From the NCBI GenBank assembly GCA_016709495.1, contig JADJMS010000047.1, positions 310,001 through 374,000 of the forward strand: 64,000 nt of DNA, in the 5' to 3' direction. Under the pieces are notes generated by a model. That model searched no databases. It was not told the origin of the DNA and saw nothing but the letters and a program-made list of their open reading frames with translations. This DNA is from Candidatus Dechloromonas phosphorivorans (GTDB lineage: Bacteria; Pseudomonadota; Gammaproteobacteria; Burkholderiales; Rhodocyclaceae). Position numbers and translations under genes: made by a program. Of this stretch, positions 35,836 through 45,133 are shown piece after piece. Within the stretch, counting starts at the first letter, position 1. Every line of letters begins with the position of its first letter.

Positions 35836-37191
35836 CTACTGCGAAGCCTCACGAACGACATTGGCGAGCTCCTGCGCAGCAGCCAAAACCTCTGCCGCAT
35901 CTTCACCCTCAACCATAACGCGCAGCAAAGGCTCAGTGCCTGAGGCACGCAACAGGACGCGGCCTCGCCCTGCCATTTTGGCTTCAGTGGCCAGGAGCGC
36001 CGACTGGATCGCAGGATCATCTTTCCAGGGAAAGCCTTTGGCCATCGGCACATTAATCAACTTCTGCGGATAAAGAGTCAACCCCGACAGCAGTGTTTTC
36101 AGGCTACCACCAACTTCACGCAGAGCAGCCAACACCTGCAGCGCAGCAACAACACCATCGCCAGTGGTATGGCGATCAAGTGCCAGCAAGTGGCCTGAGT
36201 TCTCGCCGCCGAATAGCCAGCCCTTGTCATGCAACATTTCAACCACATAACGATCACCAACTGCCGCACGTGCGAATGGGACACTCAATCGTCCCAGCGC
36301 ATCCTCCAGAGCCAAATTGGTCATCAGCGTGCCAACCACACCAGCCACCGCCCCTTTTTTTGCGCGACTGCAAACGAGAGCATAGAGCAACTGATCGCCG
36401 TCATAAAGATTACCTTCAGCATCAACCATCTGAATCCGGTCGGCATCTCCATCCAGCGCCAACCCGAGGTCCGCCTGGTGAGCCAGTACTGCATCACGAA
36501 GCGCGGACGGTGATGTTGCACCAAACCCATCGTTGATATTCAGTCCGTTTGGTTTGGCCCCAATGGTAATGACTTCAGCACCCAGTTCATGAAAAACATC
36601 CGGTGCCGTTTGGTAAGCTGCGCCATGCGCACAATCAACAACAATTTTCAACCCACGAAGATCGAGATCATTGGGAAAAGTACTTTTACAGAACTCGATG
36701 TAACGACCACGCGCATCATCGATTCGTTTGGCGCGTCCTAGTTCGGCGGGAGAAACGCAAATCATCGGCTGATCTATCGCATCCTCAATGGCAAGCTCTA
36801 CCTCATCCGGCAACTTAGTACCTTGAGCAGAGAAAAATTTGATCCCGTTGTCGTAATAGGGATTATGTGAGGCAGAAATAACAATGCCGGCCTGTAAACG
36901 CAACGCACGGGTCAAGTAAGCCACCGCCGGGGTTGGAATGGGGCCAACCAGACACACATCGACACCTGCTGCGGCAAATCCGGCCTCCAAGGCAGACTCA
37001 AGCATGTAACCTGAAAGACGGGTGTCTTTACCAATCAGCACTGATGGTCGCTCGCCAACAGGCATTTCGATTTTTTCAAGCAAAACCTTACCGGCGGCGT
37101 ATCCGAGGCGCATGACGAAATCAGGGGTAATCGGTGACTGACCAACGCGGCCACGAATACCATCCGTACCAAAATATTTTCTACTCATCAC
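35836..37191 (-). CDS. glmM: Phosphoglucosamine mutase
   Basis: Converts glucosamine 6-phosphate to glucosamine 1-phosphate for UDP-GlcNAc synthesis. 451 residues; begins KYFGTDGIRGRVGQ, the phosphoserine loop is ISASHNPYYDNGIKF, the metal loop is LDGDADRIQMVD, the sugar loop is GGENSGHLL, and the phosphate loop is RASGTEPLLRVM. It follows folP by 7 bases. Confidence 0.98.
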   Translation of the reverse strand: MMSRKYFGTDGIRGRVGQSPITPDFVMRLGYAAGKVLLEKIEMPVGERPSVLIGKDTRLSGYMLESALEAGFAAAGVDVCLVGPIPTPAVAYLTRALRLQAGIVISASHNPYYDNGIKFFSAQGTKLPDEVELAIEDAIDQPMICVSPAELGRAKRIDDARGRYIEFCKSTFPNDLDLRGLKIVVDCAHGAAYQTAPDVFHELGAEVITIGAKPNGLNINDGFGATSPSALRDAVLAHQADLGLALDGDADRIQMVDAEGNLYDGDQLLYALVCSRAKKGAVAGVVGTLMTNLALEDALGRLSVPFARAAVGDRYVVEMLHDKGWLFGGENSGHLLALDRHTTGDGVVAALQVLAALREVGGSLKTLLSGLTLYPQKLINVPMAKGFPWKDDPAIQSALLATEAKMAGRGRVLLRASGTEPLLRVMVEGEDAAEVLAAAQELANVVREASQ

Positions 37192-37198
37192 ACTCTCC

Positions 37199-38020
37199 CT
37201 ATTGAAGCGTCGCCAGCACCGCTAAAGCGTCCCGCGTTGCAGCGACGTCATGCACACGCAATATTTTCGCACCTTTTTGGGCTGCCAGCATGGCTGCTGC
37301 GACACTGGCCGGCATTCTTTCGTCAGCTGTTCGACCTGTTATCGCGCCCAACATCGATTTGCGCGAAACCCCGACCAACCAAGGCAAATCACTGACATTC
37401 ATTACGGTCAACGCGCGAAACAGCTCAAAATTATGCTCTGCTGACTTGCCGAAACCAAACCCCGGATCGAGCACAAGCCGATCAGGAGAAACTCCGGCGC
37501 GAATACAGTCAGATACACGCGCCGCCAAAAACGACTGAACATCATCCACCACATTGTCGTAGCGTGGCTCTTTCTGCATGGTTCCCGGCGCACCCTGCAT
37601 GTGCATGATGCAAACCCCACAGGGTGACTGTTTCAGGACTTCAATCACAGCCGACTGGGTCACACCGGAGATGTCGTTAATCATCGATGCCCCTTGGGAC
37701 AAGGCCTCAATCATTACTGCCGGCTTGTAAGTATCGACCGAGATCGGCACTCCCCACGTACAAATTTCTTGTAATACCGGTTTCAGTCTATCTAACTCGA
37801 CTTCAAGTGGGGTGGGTATCGCCCCCGGACGTGAAGATTCAGCACCCACATCCAGAATATCCGCCCCCGCCTCCAACTGCTGGCGAGCATGCTCAATTGC
37901 TTGCCTCACATCATTTCCGCAACCATCACCCGAAAACGAATCCGGTGTCAGATTAACGATCCCCATCAACAAAGGGCGTTGAAGGTTAAGTTGATAGGTT
38001 CCGCAGGAAAAATTTCGCAT
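37199..38020 (-). CDS. folP: Dihydropteroate synthase
   Basis: Joins pterin pyrophosphate and p-aminobenzoate; the sulfonamide target. 273 residues from ATG 38020 (MRNFSCGTYQLNL). Signatures: LMGIVNLTPDSFSGDG, ILDVGAESSRPGAIP, MINDISG, and the DPGFGFGKSAEHN loop. Only seven bases lie between the T-run of the ftsH terminator and the start codon, and there is no visible Shine-Dalgarno sequence, which is unusual for the ftsH-folP-glmM arrangement. Confidence 0.96.
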   Translation of the reverse strand: MRNFSCGTYQLNLQRPLLMGIVNLTPDSFSGDGCGNDVRQAIEHARQQLEAGADILDVGAESSRPGAIPTPLEVELDRLKPVLQEICTWGVPISVDTYKPAVMIEALSQGASMINDISGVTQSAVIEVLKQSPCGVCIMHMQGAPGTMQKEPRYDNVVDDVQSFLAARVSDCIRAGVSPDRLVLDPGFGFGKSAEHNFELFRALTVMNVSDLPWLVGVSRKSMLGAITGRTADERMPASVAAAMLAAQKGAKILRVHDVAATRDALAVLATLQ

Positions 38021-38027
38021 AAACAAA

Positions 38028-38054
38028 TAAAAAAGCCGGGAGCGAACTCCCGGC
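38028..38054 (-). terminator. Strong rho-independent terminator after ftsH
   Basis: On the minus strand GCCGGGAG-TTCG-CTCCCGGC, a perfect 8-base stem with a stable TTCG tetraloop, followed by TTTTTTATTT. It lies 23 bases after the ftsH stop and 8 bases before the folP start. Confidence 0.85.
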
Positions 38055-38077
38055 GTAGTAATTCAAACCGCCGAGAA

Positions 38078-39958
38078 TCAGGCGGGCGCAGTAGCGCTTG
38101 GCTCGGCCCCCGGAGAGTCTGCGGGTGGCACAGAACGCGAAGACGACTGTAGTGGCTTGGGCGCACGCGGCGGCTTGCCAGCCATAATGTCATCTATCTG
38201 ATCTGCATCGATGGTTTCCCACTCCAGCAAGGCATGCGTCATTGCCTCAACCTTATCGCGGTTTTCCTCAAGCAGTTGGCGGGCTAGCGCATACTGTTGA
38301 TCGATAATGCGACGGATTTCCAGATCAACTTTTTGCATTGTCGCTTCGGAAACGTTTTTGTGCTGAGTCACCGAGCGACCAAGGAATACCTCGCCTTCGT
38401 TCTCACCATAGACCATTACGCCCAAATCCGACATGCCGTAGCGCGTCACCATATCGCGAGCCATCGCCGTAGCGCGCTCAAAGTCGTTGGAAGCGCCGGT
38501 TGTCATCTGATTCATGAACAACTCTTCGGCGATACGACCACCGAACAGAACCGCGATACGGCTCATTAGAAACTGTCGGTCATACGCGTAGCGATCTTCA
38601 ACCGGCAACTGCATGGTCAAGCCAAGGGCACGGCCACGGGGAATAATGGTGACTTTATGCACAGGATCAGACTTGGGTACCAGTTTGGCGACAACAGCAT
38701 GGCCAGATTCGTGATACGCAGTATTTTTCTTCTCTTCCTCGCTCATCACCATGCTGCGACGCTCGGCGCCCATCATGATTTTATCCTTGGCCATCTCGAA
38801 GTCGTCCATGTCGACCAGTCGCTTGTTACGACGAGCGGCAAACAGGGCAGCTTCGTTAACCAGATTGGCCAAATCAGCACCTGAGAAGCCAGGGGTACCA
38901 CGAGCTATAACACCTGCCTCGACATCACCTGAGATTGGCACCTTGCGCATATGCACCTTGAGGATTTCCTCACGGCCACGAATATCCGGTAGCGGCACTA
39001 CAACCTGGCGGTCGAAACGACCTGGACGCAGCAATGCAGGGTCAAGAATATCTGGACGATTGGTTGCAGCGATCACAATGATGCCCGAGTGACCTTCGAA
39101 ACCATCCATTTCAACCAGTAACTGGTTCAGGGTCTGTTCACGTTCATCGTTACCACCACCGAGACCAGCACCGCGATGACGACCGACGGCGTCAATTTCA
39201 TCAATGAAGATGATGCACGGTGAATGCTTTTTGGCATTCTCGAACATGTCACGAACACGTGCAGCGCCAACACCAACGAACATTTCAACAAAGTCGGAAC
39301 CAGAAATACTGAAGAACGGAACTTTCGCCTCGCCAGCAATCGCCTTGGCAAGCAATGTTTTACCCGTACCCGGGTTGCCGACCATCAGCACACCCTTGGG
39401 AATACGGCCACCCAATTTCTGGAACTTTGACGGGTCACGCAAGAAATCGACGATCTCCTGAACCTCTTCCTTGGCTTCGTCGCAACCGGCGACATCTGCA
39501 AAAGTAATAACGTTGGTCGACTCATCCATCATGCGCGCCTTAGATTTCCCGAAGGAGAAGGCCCCACCCTTGCCACCGCCCTGCATCTGGCGCATGAAGA
39601 ATACCCAGACACCGATCAGCAACAGCATAGGGAACCAACTGACGAATAGATTCATCATGAATGATGGCTCTTCTTCCGGCTTGGCCTCAATCTTGACGCC
39701 ACTCTTCAGCAGATCGGAAACCAGCCAGAGATCCGGCGGCGCATAGGACATGATGCGCTTACCTTCAGTCGTGGTTGCCTTCAGCGTACGGCCTTCGATG
39801 ACCACCTTGCTGATGTGTCCCTGCTTCACCTCTTCGATGAATTGGGAGTACTCGATCGAGCCTTGAGCAACCTGACGGGTATTGAATTGATTAAATACCG
39901 TCATCAGTACAAGACCAATGACCAGCCAGATTGCGAGATTTTTGAACATGTTGTTCAA
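38078..39958 (-). CDS. ftsH: ATP-dependent zinc metalloprotease FtsH
   Basis: Membrane-anchored AAA+ protease that degrades sigma32, LpxC and damaged membrane proteins. 626 residues: an N-terminal helix, a periplasmic domain, a second helix (MLLLIGVWVFFMRQMQGGG), Walker A GNPGTGKTLLAKAIAG, Walker B CIIFIDEIDAVG, SRH region, and the zinc site HESGHAVVAK. The TTG at 39958 (MNNMFKN) has AGGAG eight bases upstream; an ATG at 39949 is further from it. It is next to rlmE, the usual rlmE-ftsH pair. With grpE-dnaK-dnaJ in the window it links to sigma32 control. Confidence 0.98.
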   Translation of the reverse strand: MNNMFKNLAIWLVIGLVLMTVFNQFNTRQVAQGSIEYSQFIEEVKQGHISKVVIEGRTLKATTTEGKRIMSYAPPDLWLVSDLLKSGVKIEAKPEEEPSFMMNLFVSWFPMLLLIGVWVFFMRQMQGGGKGGAFSFGKSKARMMDESTNVITFADVAGCDEAKEEVQEIVDFLRDPSKFQKLGGRIPKGVLMVGNPGTGKTLLAKAIAGEAKVPFFSISGSDFVEMFVGVGAARVRDMFENAKKHSPCIIFIDEIDAVGRHRGAGLGGGNDEREQTLNQLLVEMDGFEGHSGIIVIAATNRPDILDPALLRPGRFDRQVVVPLPDIRGREEILKVHMRKVPISGDVEAGVIARGTPGFSGADLANLVNEAALFAARRNKRLVDMDDFEMAKDKIMMGAERRSMVMSEEEKKNTAYHESGHAVVAKLVPKSDPVHKVTIIPRGRALGLTMQLPVEDRYAYDRQFLMSRIAVLFGGRIAEELFMNQMTTGASNDFERATAMARDMVTRYGMSDLGVMVYGENEGEVFLGRSVTQHKNVSEATMQKVDLEIRRIIDQQYALARQLLEENRDKVEAMTHALLEWETIDADQIDDIMAGKPPRAPKPLQSSSRSVPPADSPGAEPSATAPA

Positions 39959-40011
39959 GCTTGCACTCCTTCTACGGCGTCGAGCGAAAAAAACGACATT
40001 TTATACATAAA

Positions 40012-40629
40012 TCAACGCAATACACGACCCAGCAAATAAAGCTCCGCGCTTCGATCACGCGAAGCATCTGGTTTGCGTACAGCAACTGTTTTAAAAACTT
40101 CACGCATCGCACGCAGAAAGTTTTCGTAATCTGAACCTTGGAAAACTTTGACCAGAAAAGCGCCATCTGGTTTCAAATGAACCTTGGAAAACTCCAATCC
40201 CAATTCAGCCAGATACATCACTCGCGCCTGATCAACCAAGGGCACACCTGACATATTGGGGGCCATATCGGACATTACAAGCCCCACGCGACGCCCAGCC
40301 AGCTTTTCTTCGAGTTGTTTCAGCACATCATCTTCGCGAAAATCGCCCTGAATGAAGTCCACGTTATGCAATGGCTCCATTTCCAGCAAATCGAGCGCGA
40401 TCACCAGACTGCTATCCCCCATCCGTTTCGCGGCCACCTGTGACCAACCGCCCGGCGTTGCGCCGAGGTCAACCGCAACATCGCCACGCTTGAGCAATTT
40501 GTCCTTATCGTCGATTTCCATCAACTTGAATGCAGCCCGAGAACGCCAGCCCTCTTTTTTGGCGAGCTGCACATATGTGTCGTTTACATGCTCGCGCATC
40601 CAAGCTTTGCTGGTTCTGGTTCTTTTCAT
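40012..40629 (-). CDS. rlmE: 23S rRNA (U2552-2'-O)-methyltransferase RlmE
   Basis: Heat-shock methyltransferase that modifies U2552 in the A-loop of 23S rRNA (FtsJ/RrmJ). 205 residues from ATG 40629 (MKRTRTSKAWMREH); the open frame to 40806 lies over yhbY and is not real. SAM motif VAVDLGATPGGWSQVA; K-D-K-E tetrad members visible in FKLMEIDDKDKLL, LVMSDMAPNMSG, and FLVKVFQGSDYE. Divergent from yhbY. Confidence 0.97.
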   Translation of the reverse strand: MKRTRTSKAWMREHVNDTYVQLAKKEGWRSRAAFKLMEIDDKDKLLKRGDVAVDLGATPGGWSQVAAKRMGDSSLVIALDLLEMEPLHNVDFIQGDFREDDVLKQLEEKLAGRRVGLVMSDMAPNMSGVPLVDQARVMYLAELGLEFSKVHLKPDGAFLVKVFQGSDYENFLRAMREVFKTVAVRKPDASRDRSAELYLLGRVLR

Positions 40630-40660
40630 TCGGTAAAATGCCGTTTTTGAAAGGTTAACT

Positions 40661-41020
40661 ATGCTGCAATTATCATCCAATGAGCGCCGCGAACTTCGTG
40701 CTCGCGCCCACAGTCTTGATCCGGTTGTCTTGATCTCCGAGAACGGCCTGACAGAAGGCGTTCTCAGGGAAATCGAGTTAAATCTCAAAGCACACGAATT
40801 GATCAAAATTCGCGTTTTTGGCGATAGCCGTGAAAACCGTATCGCCTATCTGGAACAAATCTGTAGCGATCTGAATGCAGCTGCCGTCCAGCGCATTGGA
40901 AAATTACTGGTTGTTTATCGCGCCAATCCGATTGATCCTGCTGCGGTCAACGCCAAAAACAACCAAAAAAATCGCCGGTCCACTGCCCCGCGTACAACTA
41001 AACGCAGCTTTCAAGGCTGA
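40661..41020 (+). CDS. yhbY: YhbY-type CRM-domain RNA-binding protein
   Basis: A 119-residue protein with one CRM (CRS1/YhbY) domain; E. coli YhbY associates with pre-50S ribosomal particles. Visible: ERRELRARAHSLDPVVLIS, the GLTEGVLREIELNLKAHELIKI strand-helix in the region carrying the GxxG-type loop, and a basic C-terminal tail (KNNQKNRRSTAPRTTKRS) longer than in E. coli. The stop codon abuts that of the convergent DUF4149 gene. Confidence 0.93.
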   Translation: MLQLSSNERRELRARAHSLDPVVLISENGLTEGVLREIELNLKAHELIKIRVFGDSRENRIAYLEQICSDLNAAAVQRIGKLLVVYRANPIDPAAVNAKNNQKNRRSTAPRTTKRSFQG

Positions 41021-41482
41021 TTACCTCAATCCGCGGTTGCTCCACACGACAAGCCACAGACCCAGCATACTCTGTATCAGATAGAGTATGCTGGAAACAC
41101 CGTGCCAAGTTGCAAAGCGGTCACGCAACACGCTTTCCATCACTTCACGTGGCAATGCATCTGCCTTGAGTTGTGCCATCAAGGGTTGAATACCGAACTG
41201 GCTGGCAACAACCAGCAAGGCCATTATTAAAACAAGCCAAAAAACTGAGCTTTTAAAGAACCTGCCGCCCCAGCGTGAAATCAGGAAAATCAGCAAATAA
41301 GCAGCACTACCCAAGCCCACCCAGCCAATCAGCGCAAACAATTTGCCGGCGATCACACCGGCGAGTTGGCGATCATTCAGGCTTGCAAACAATACCGGTG
41401 CTGCCATGTAACCTATCGCCCACATGCCGCCCACCCACAAAGTGATGGCAATAAAATAGAGCGCTTCAGACAGTTTCCGCAT
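41021..41482 (-). CDS. DUF4149 membrane protein
   Basis: A 153-residue protein with four membrane helices. The N-terminal ALYFIAITLWVGGMWAIGYM, then APVLFASLNDRQLAGVIAGK, match the DUF4149 family found next to greA/yhbY/ftsH in betaproteobacteria. Function unknown. It is 6 bases downstream of greA. Confidence 0.85.
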   Translation of the reverse strand: MRKLSEALYFIAITLWVGGMWAIGYMAAPVLFASLNDRQLAGVIAGKLFALIGWVGLGSAAYLLIFLISRWGGRFFKSSVFWLVLIMALLVVASQFGIQPLMAQLKADALPREVMESVLRDRFATWHGVSSILYLIQSMLGLWLVVWSNRGLR

Positions 41483-41488
41483 CAGCGC

Positions 41489-41965
41489 TTACAGATAGCG
41501 AACGTCGATAATTTCGAACTCACGGATACCACCCGGTGCTTGTACCTGAGCGATATCCCCGGCGTATTTGCCGATTAGTGCGCGAGCCATCGGCGAAGCC
41601 AATGACAATTTACCCTCTTTGATGTCAGCTTCGTCTTCTCCGACGATCTGATAAGTCACGCTAACACCCGTATCCTGATCCTCAAGATCAATAGTTGCCC
41701 CAAATACGCAGCGACCATCAGCATCAAGCAGCGCCGGATCAATGATTTGCGCATTGGAAAGCTTCCCTTCAACTTCCTGAATGCGCCCTTCGACGAAGCC
41801 CTGACGCTCCTTGGCGGCATCGTATTCGGCATTTTCGGAAAGATCGCCATGCGCGCGCGCCTCGGCAATTGCAGCAATCACCCAAGGGCGCTCTACCGTT
41901 TTTAGGCGATGCAGTTCAACACGCAATTTTTCTGCACCTGTTACGGTCAACGGGACTTTACTCAT
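41489..41965 (-). CDS. greA: Transcription elongation factor GreA
   Basis: Rescues backtracked RNA polymerase by stimulating RNA cleavage. 158 residues from ATG 41965 (MSKVPLTVTGAEKL). The N-terminal coiled coil carries the acidic tip in HGDLSENAEYDAAKER, and the C-terminal FKBP-like domain has LASPMARALIGKYAGD. It follows carB, behind a terminator-like hairpin. Confidence 0.97.
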   Translation of the reverse strand: MSKVPLTVTGAEKLRVELHRLKTVERPWVIAAIAEARAHGDLSENAEYDAAKERQGFVEGRIQEVEGKLSNAQIIDPALLDADGRCVFGATIDLEDQDTGVSVTYQIVGEDEADIKEGKLSLASPMARALIGKYAGDIAQVQAPGGIREFEIIDVRYL

Positions 41966-41981
41966 TATTTTTTCCAGCAAA

Positions 41982-42020
41982 AGCAAAACCGCCGGCACCC
42001 AAAAAGGGCTGCCCGGCGGC
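41982..42020 (-). terminator. Terminator-like hairpin between carB and greA
   Basis: On the minus strand CCGCCGG pairs with CCGGCGG, with an inner CCC/GGG pairing around TTTTT, followed by TTTTGCTTTTG. It ends the car transcript; greA begins about 16 bases further on. Confidence 0.7.
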
Positions 42021-42032
42021 TTCTGGTTTGTC

Positions 42033-42287
42033 TTAGTTTAACTGCGTGTGTAATGCCTGAATCGAATACACAACCAACTCGCCATGATTACGAATACCTT
42101 CGGCGGCAGCTTCTGCCCCCCAGATTGTCGTATACATCGTCACCCTGGCTTGCAGGCCAGAGGTGCGAATGGAACGAGAGTCATTGATCGCCAGACGTTT
42201 TTCCTCAACGGTATTGATGATCAATGCAATTTCGTTGTTCTTGATCATGTCGACAATGTGCGGACGACCCTCTGTTACCTTATTCAC
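42033..42287 (-). pseudogene. carB: Detached C-terminal MGS-like fragment of carB
   Basis: An 84-residue frame starting at a GTG and reading VNKVTEGRPHIVDMIKNNE, which is the second half of the CarB allosteric (methylglyoxal-synthase-like) domain that binds UMP, IMP and ornithine in E. coli. It is in a different frame from the main carB gene, which stops 6 bases earlier. Its GTG is an internal valine codon in the family, and no ribosome binding site precedes it, so I do not think it is translated on its own. Confidence 0.85.
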
Positions 42288-42292
42288 CGGAT

Positions 42293-45121
42293 TTACTGTA
42301 GAAAGACTTTTCCGGAAGAAGGCAATTTGACGCTTGCCGCCAATTGCGATTTCACAAAGGCTTCCGCAAAAGTCACGCCCACTCCCATGACCTCACCAGT
42401 CGACTTCATTTCAGGTCCGAGAATGGTATCAACGCCGGGGAACTTGACGAACGGGAAGACAGCTTCCTTAACCGAAAAATACGGCGGAATGACTTCTTTT
42501 GTAATTCCCTGATCCTGCAAGCTACGGCCAGCCATACAACGAGCAGCGATTTTTGCCAGCTGCAGACCGGTGGCCTTGGAAACGAAGGGCACGGTACGCG
42601 AAGCACGCGGGTTCACTTCCAGTACGTAAACATCACCATCCTTGATGGCAAACTGGACGTTCATCAGGCCACATACATTCAGCGCCTTAGCCATCAATTT
42701 GGTCTGACGACGCAGTTCGGCCTGAACTTCGGCACCCAACGAGTACGGCGGCAGGGAACAAGCCGAGTCACCCGAATGCACGCCAGCCTGTTCGATGTGC
42801 TCCATGACACCGCCGATGATCACCTCGTCACCATCAGACAACGCATCAACGTCACATTCAATGGCATCGTTCAGGAAACGATCAAGCAACACTGGCGAAT
42901 CATGCGAAACCTTGACGGCTTCACGCATATAGCGCTCAAGATCTTTCTGCTCATGAACAATTTCCATCGCACGTCCACCCAGCACGTAGGACGGGCGAAC
43001 GACCAGCGGATAGCCGATTTCGGCAGCCAGGCGCAGGGCATCTTCTTCGGTGCGCGCCGTGCGGTTGGGCGGCTGCTTCAAGCCAAGTTCGTGCAATAGT
43101 TTCTGGAAGCGCTCACGATCTTCCGCAATATCGATGGATTCTGGCGTCGTACCAATGATTGGCACGCCATTGGCTTCGAGAGCCAGAGCCAATTTCAACG
43201 GGGTCTGGCCACCGTACTGAACGATGACGCCGACCGGCTTTTCGATGGCGACGATTTCCAGCACATCCTCTAACGTCAGCGGCTCAAAATACAGACGATC
43301 CGAGGTATCGTAGTCAGTCGACACGGTTTCCGGATTGCAGTTGACCATGATGGTCTCGTAACCATCTTCACGCATCGCCATCGCCGCATGCACGCAGCAG
43401 TAGTCAAATTCGATACCCTGGCCGATGCGGTTCGGACCGCCGCCCAGCACCATGATCTTCTTCTTGTCGGTCGGATTCGACTCGCACTCGTCCTCGTAGG
43501 TCGAATACATATAGGCGGTGTCGGTCGAGAATTCGGCCGCACAAGTATCGACCCGTTTGTAGACCGGGCGGATTCCCAGCGCATGGCGACGATTACGGAA
43601 TTCAGTTTCAGTCGTTTTAAGCAGATAAGCCAGACGACGGTCAGCAAAACCCTTGCGTTTCAGATAACGCAGCTCTTCTGCGGTCAACGTCAAAAACTCA
43701 CGTTTTTCGACCGCCAACTCCAGATCAACGATCTCCTTGATCTGCTCAAGGAACCACGGATCAATCTTGGTCAGTTCAAAAACTTTTTCGACCGTCATGC
43801 CGACGCCAAAAGCATCGGCAACGTACCACAGGCGATCCGGCGTCGGACGCGCCAGCTGCTCGTCGATGGTTTCCGGATCGACCGTCTTCAGGTTAAAACC
43901 ATCAACCCCCACCTCCAGACCGCGCAAGGCTTTCTGCAGCGATTCCTGGAAGGTGCGGCCAATTGCCATCACCTCACCAACCGACTTCATCTGCGTGGTC
44001 AACGTGTTGTCGGCTTGCGGGAATTTCTCAAAGGCGAAACGCGGCACTTTGGTGACGACGTAATCGATCGATGGCTCGAACGAAGCCGGTGTTTTACCGC
44101 CGGTAATGTCGTTTGACAGTTCATCGAGCGTGTAGCCAACGGACAGTTTGGCAGCAATCTTGGCGATCGGGAAACCCGTTGCCTTGGAGGCCAGGGCCGA
44201 CGAACGCGATACACGTGGATTCATCTCGATGACGATCATCCGACCGTCCTTCGGATTAATCGAGAACTGGACGTTCGAACCACCAGTATCGACACCGATT
44301 TCGCGCAACACGGCGATCGATGCGTTACGCAGAATCTGGTATTCCTTGTCAGTCAGCGTCTGGGCCGGCGCGACAGTGATCGAATCGCCGGTGTGGACGC
44401 CCATCGGGTCGAGGTTTTCGATAGAGCAGATGATGATGCAGTTGTCCGCCTTGTCGCGAACCACTTCCATCTCATACTCTTTCCAGCCGAGCAGAGACTC
44501 TTCGATCAACAATTCATTGGTTGGCGAAGCTTCAAGACCGCGCTTGCAGATGGTCTCAAACTCTTCCATGTTGTAGGCAATACCGCCACCAGATCCGCCA
44601 AGCGTGAAGGAGGGGCGAATAATGGTCGGGAAGCCAATCGCGGCCTGCACCTGATACGCCTCTTCCATGCTATGGGCAGTGGCCGATCGAGCAGAACCGA
44701 GACCAATCTTGGTCATCGCATCCTTGAACTTCTGGCGATCTTCGGCCTTGTCGATAGCTTCTTTGGAAGCACCGATCAGTTCCACATTGAACTTGGCGAG
44801 GACACCTTCACGATCAAGATCCAGCGCGCAGTTCAGCGCGGTCTGCCCACCCATTGTCGGCAGCAGTGCATCCGGGCGTTCCTTCTCGATGATCTTGGCG
44901 ACCACCTGCCAGGTGATGGGCTCGATGTAAGTCACATCAGCCATTTCCGGGTCGGTCATGATCGTCGCAGGATTCGAGTTAACCAGAATGACCTTGTAAC
45001 CCTCTTCGCGCAGCGCCTTACAAGCTTGCGCACCGGAGTAGTCGAATTCGCAGGCCTGACCGATGATGATCGGGCCGGCACCAATAATCAAAACACTTTT
45101 TATGTCTGTACGTTTCGGCAT
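42293..45121 (-). CDS. carB: Carbamoyl-phosphate synthase large chain, truncated before the allosteric domain
   Basis: Makes carbamoyl phosphate for arginine and pyrimidines from ammonia supplied by CarA, bicarbonate and two ATP. 942 residues instead of about 1070. Both ATP-grasp halves are intact: first half with IIGQACEFDYSGAQACK and MNPRVSRSSALASKATGFP; oligomerisation region 400-550; second half with GGGPNRIGQGIEFDYCCVH and VNPRASRTVPFVSKATGLQ. It ends at SSGKVFLQ, exactly where the allosteric domain begins; the family continues FLSVR.. A frame change plus loss of about 40 codons separates it from the fragment at 42033-42287. If real, the enzyme would keep catalysis but lose UMP/ornithine control. 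Confidence 0.93.
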   Translation of the reverse strand: MPKRTDIKSVLIIGAGPIIIGQACEFDYSGAQACKALREEGYKVILVNSNPATIMTDPEMADVTYIEPITWQVVAKIIEKERPDALLPTMGGQTALNCALDLDREGVLAKFNVELIGASKEAIDKAEDRQKFKDAMTKIGLGSARSATAHSMEEAYQVQAAIGFPTIIRPSFTLGGSGGGIAYNMEEFETICKRGLEASPTNELLIEESLLGWKEYEMEVVRDKADNCIIICSIENLDPMGVHTGDSITVAPAQTLTDKEYQILRNASIAVLREIGVDTGGSNVQFSINPKDGRMIVIEMNPRVSRSSALASKATGFPIAKIAAKLSVGYTLDELSNDITGGKTPASFEPSIDYVVTKVPRFAFEKFPQADNTLTTQMKSVGEVMAIGRTFQESLQKALRGLEVGVDGFNLKTVDPETIDEQLARPTPDRLWYVADAFGVGMTVEKVFELTKIDPWFLEQIKEIVDLELAVEKREFLTLTAEELRYLKRKGFADRRLAYLLKTTETEFRNRRHALGIRPVYKRVDTCAAEFSTDTAYMYSTYEDECESNPTDKKKIMVLGGGPNRIGQGIEFDYCCVHAAMAMREDGYETIMVNCNPETVSTDYDTSDRLYFEPLTLEDVLEIVAIEKPVGVIVQYGGQTPLKLALALEANGVPIIGTTPESIDIAEDRERFQKLLHELGLKQPPNRTARTEEDALRLAAEIGYPLVVRPSYVLGGRAMEIVHEQKDLERYMREAVKVSHDSPVLLDRFLNDAIECDVDALSDGDEVIIGGVMEHIEQAGVHSGDSACSLPPYSLGAEVQAELRRQTKLMAKALNVCGLMNVQFAIKDGDVYVLEVNPRASRTVPFVSKATGLQLAKIAARCMAGRSLQDQGITKEVIPPYFSVKEAVFPFVKFPGVDTILGPEMKSTGEVMGVGVTFAEAFVKSQLAASVKLPSSGKVFLQ

Positions 45122-45133
45122 GTTATTTCTCGC

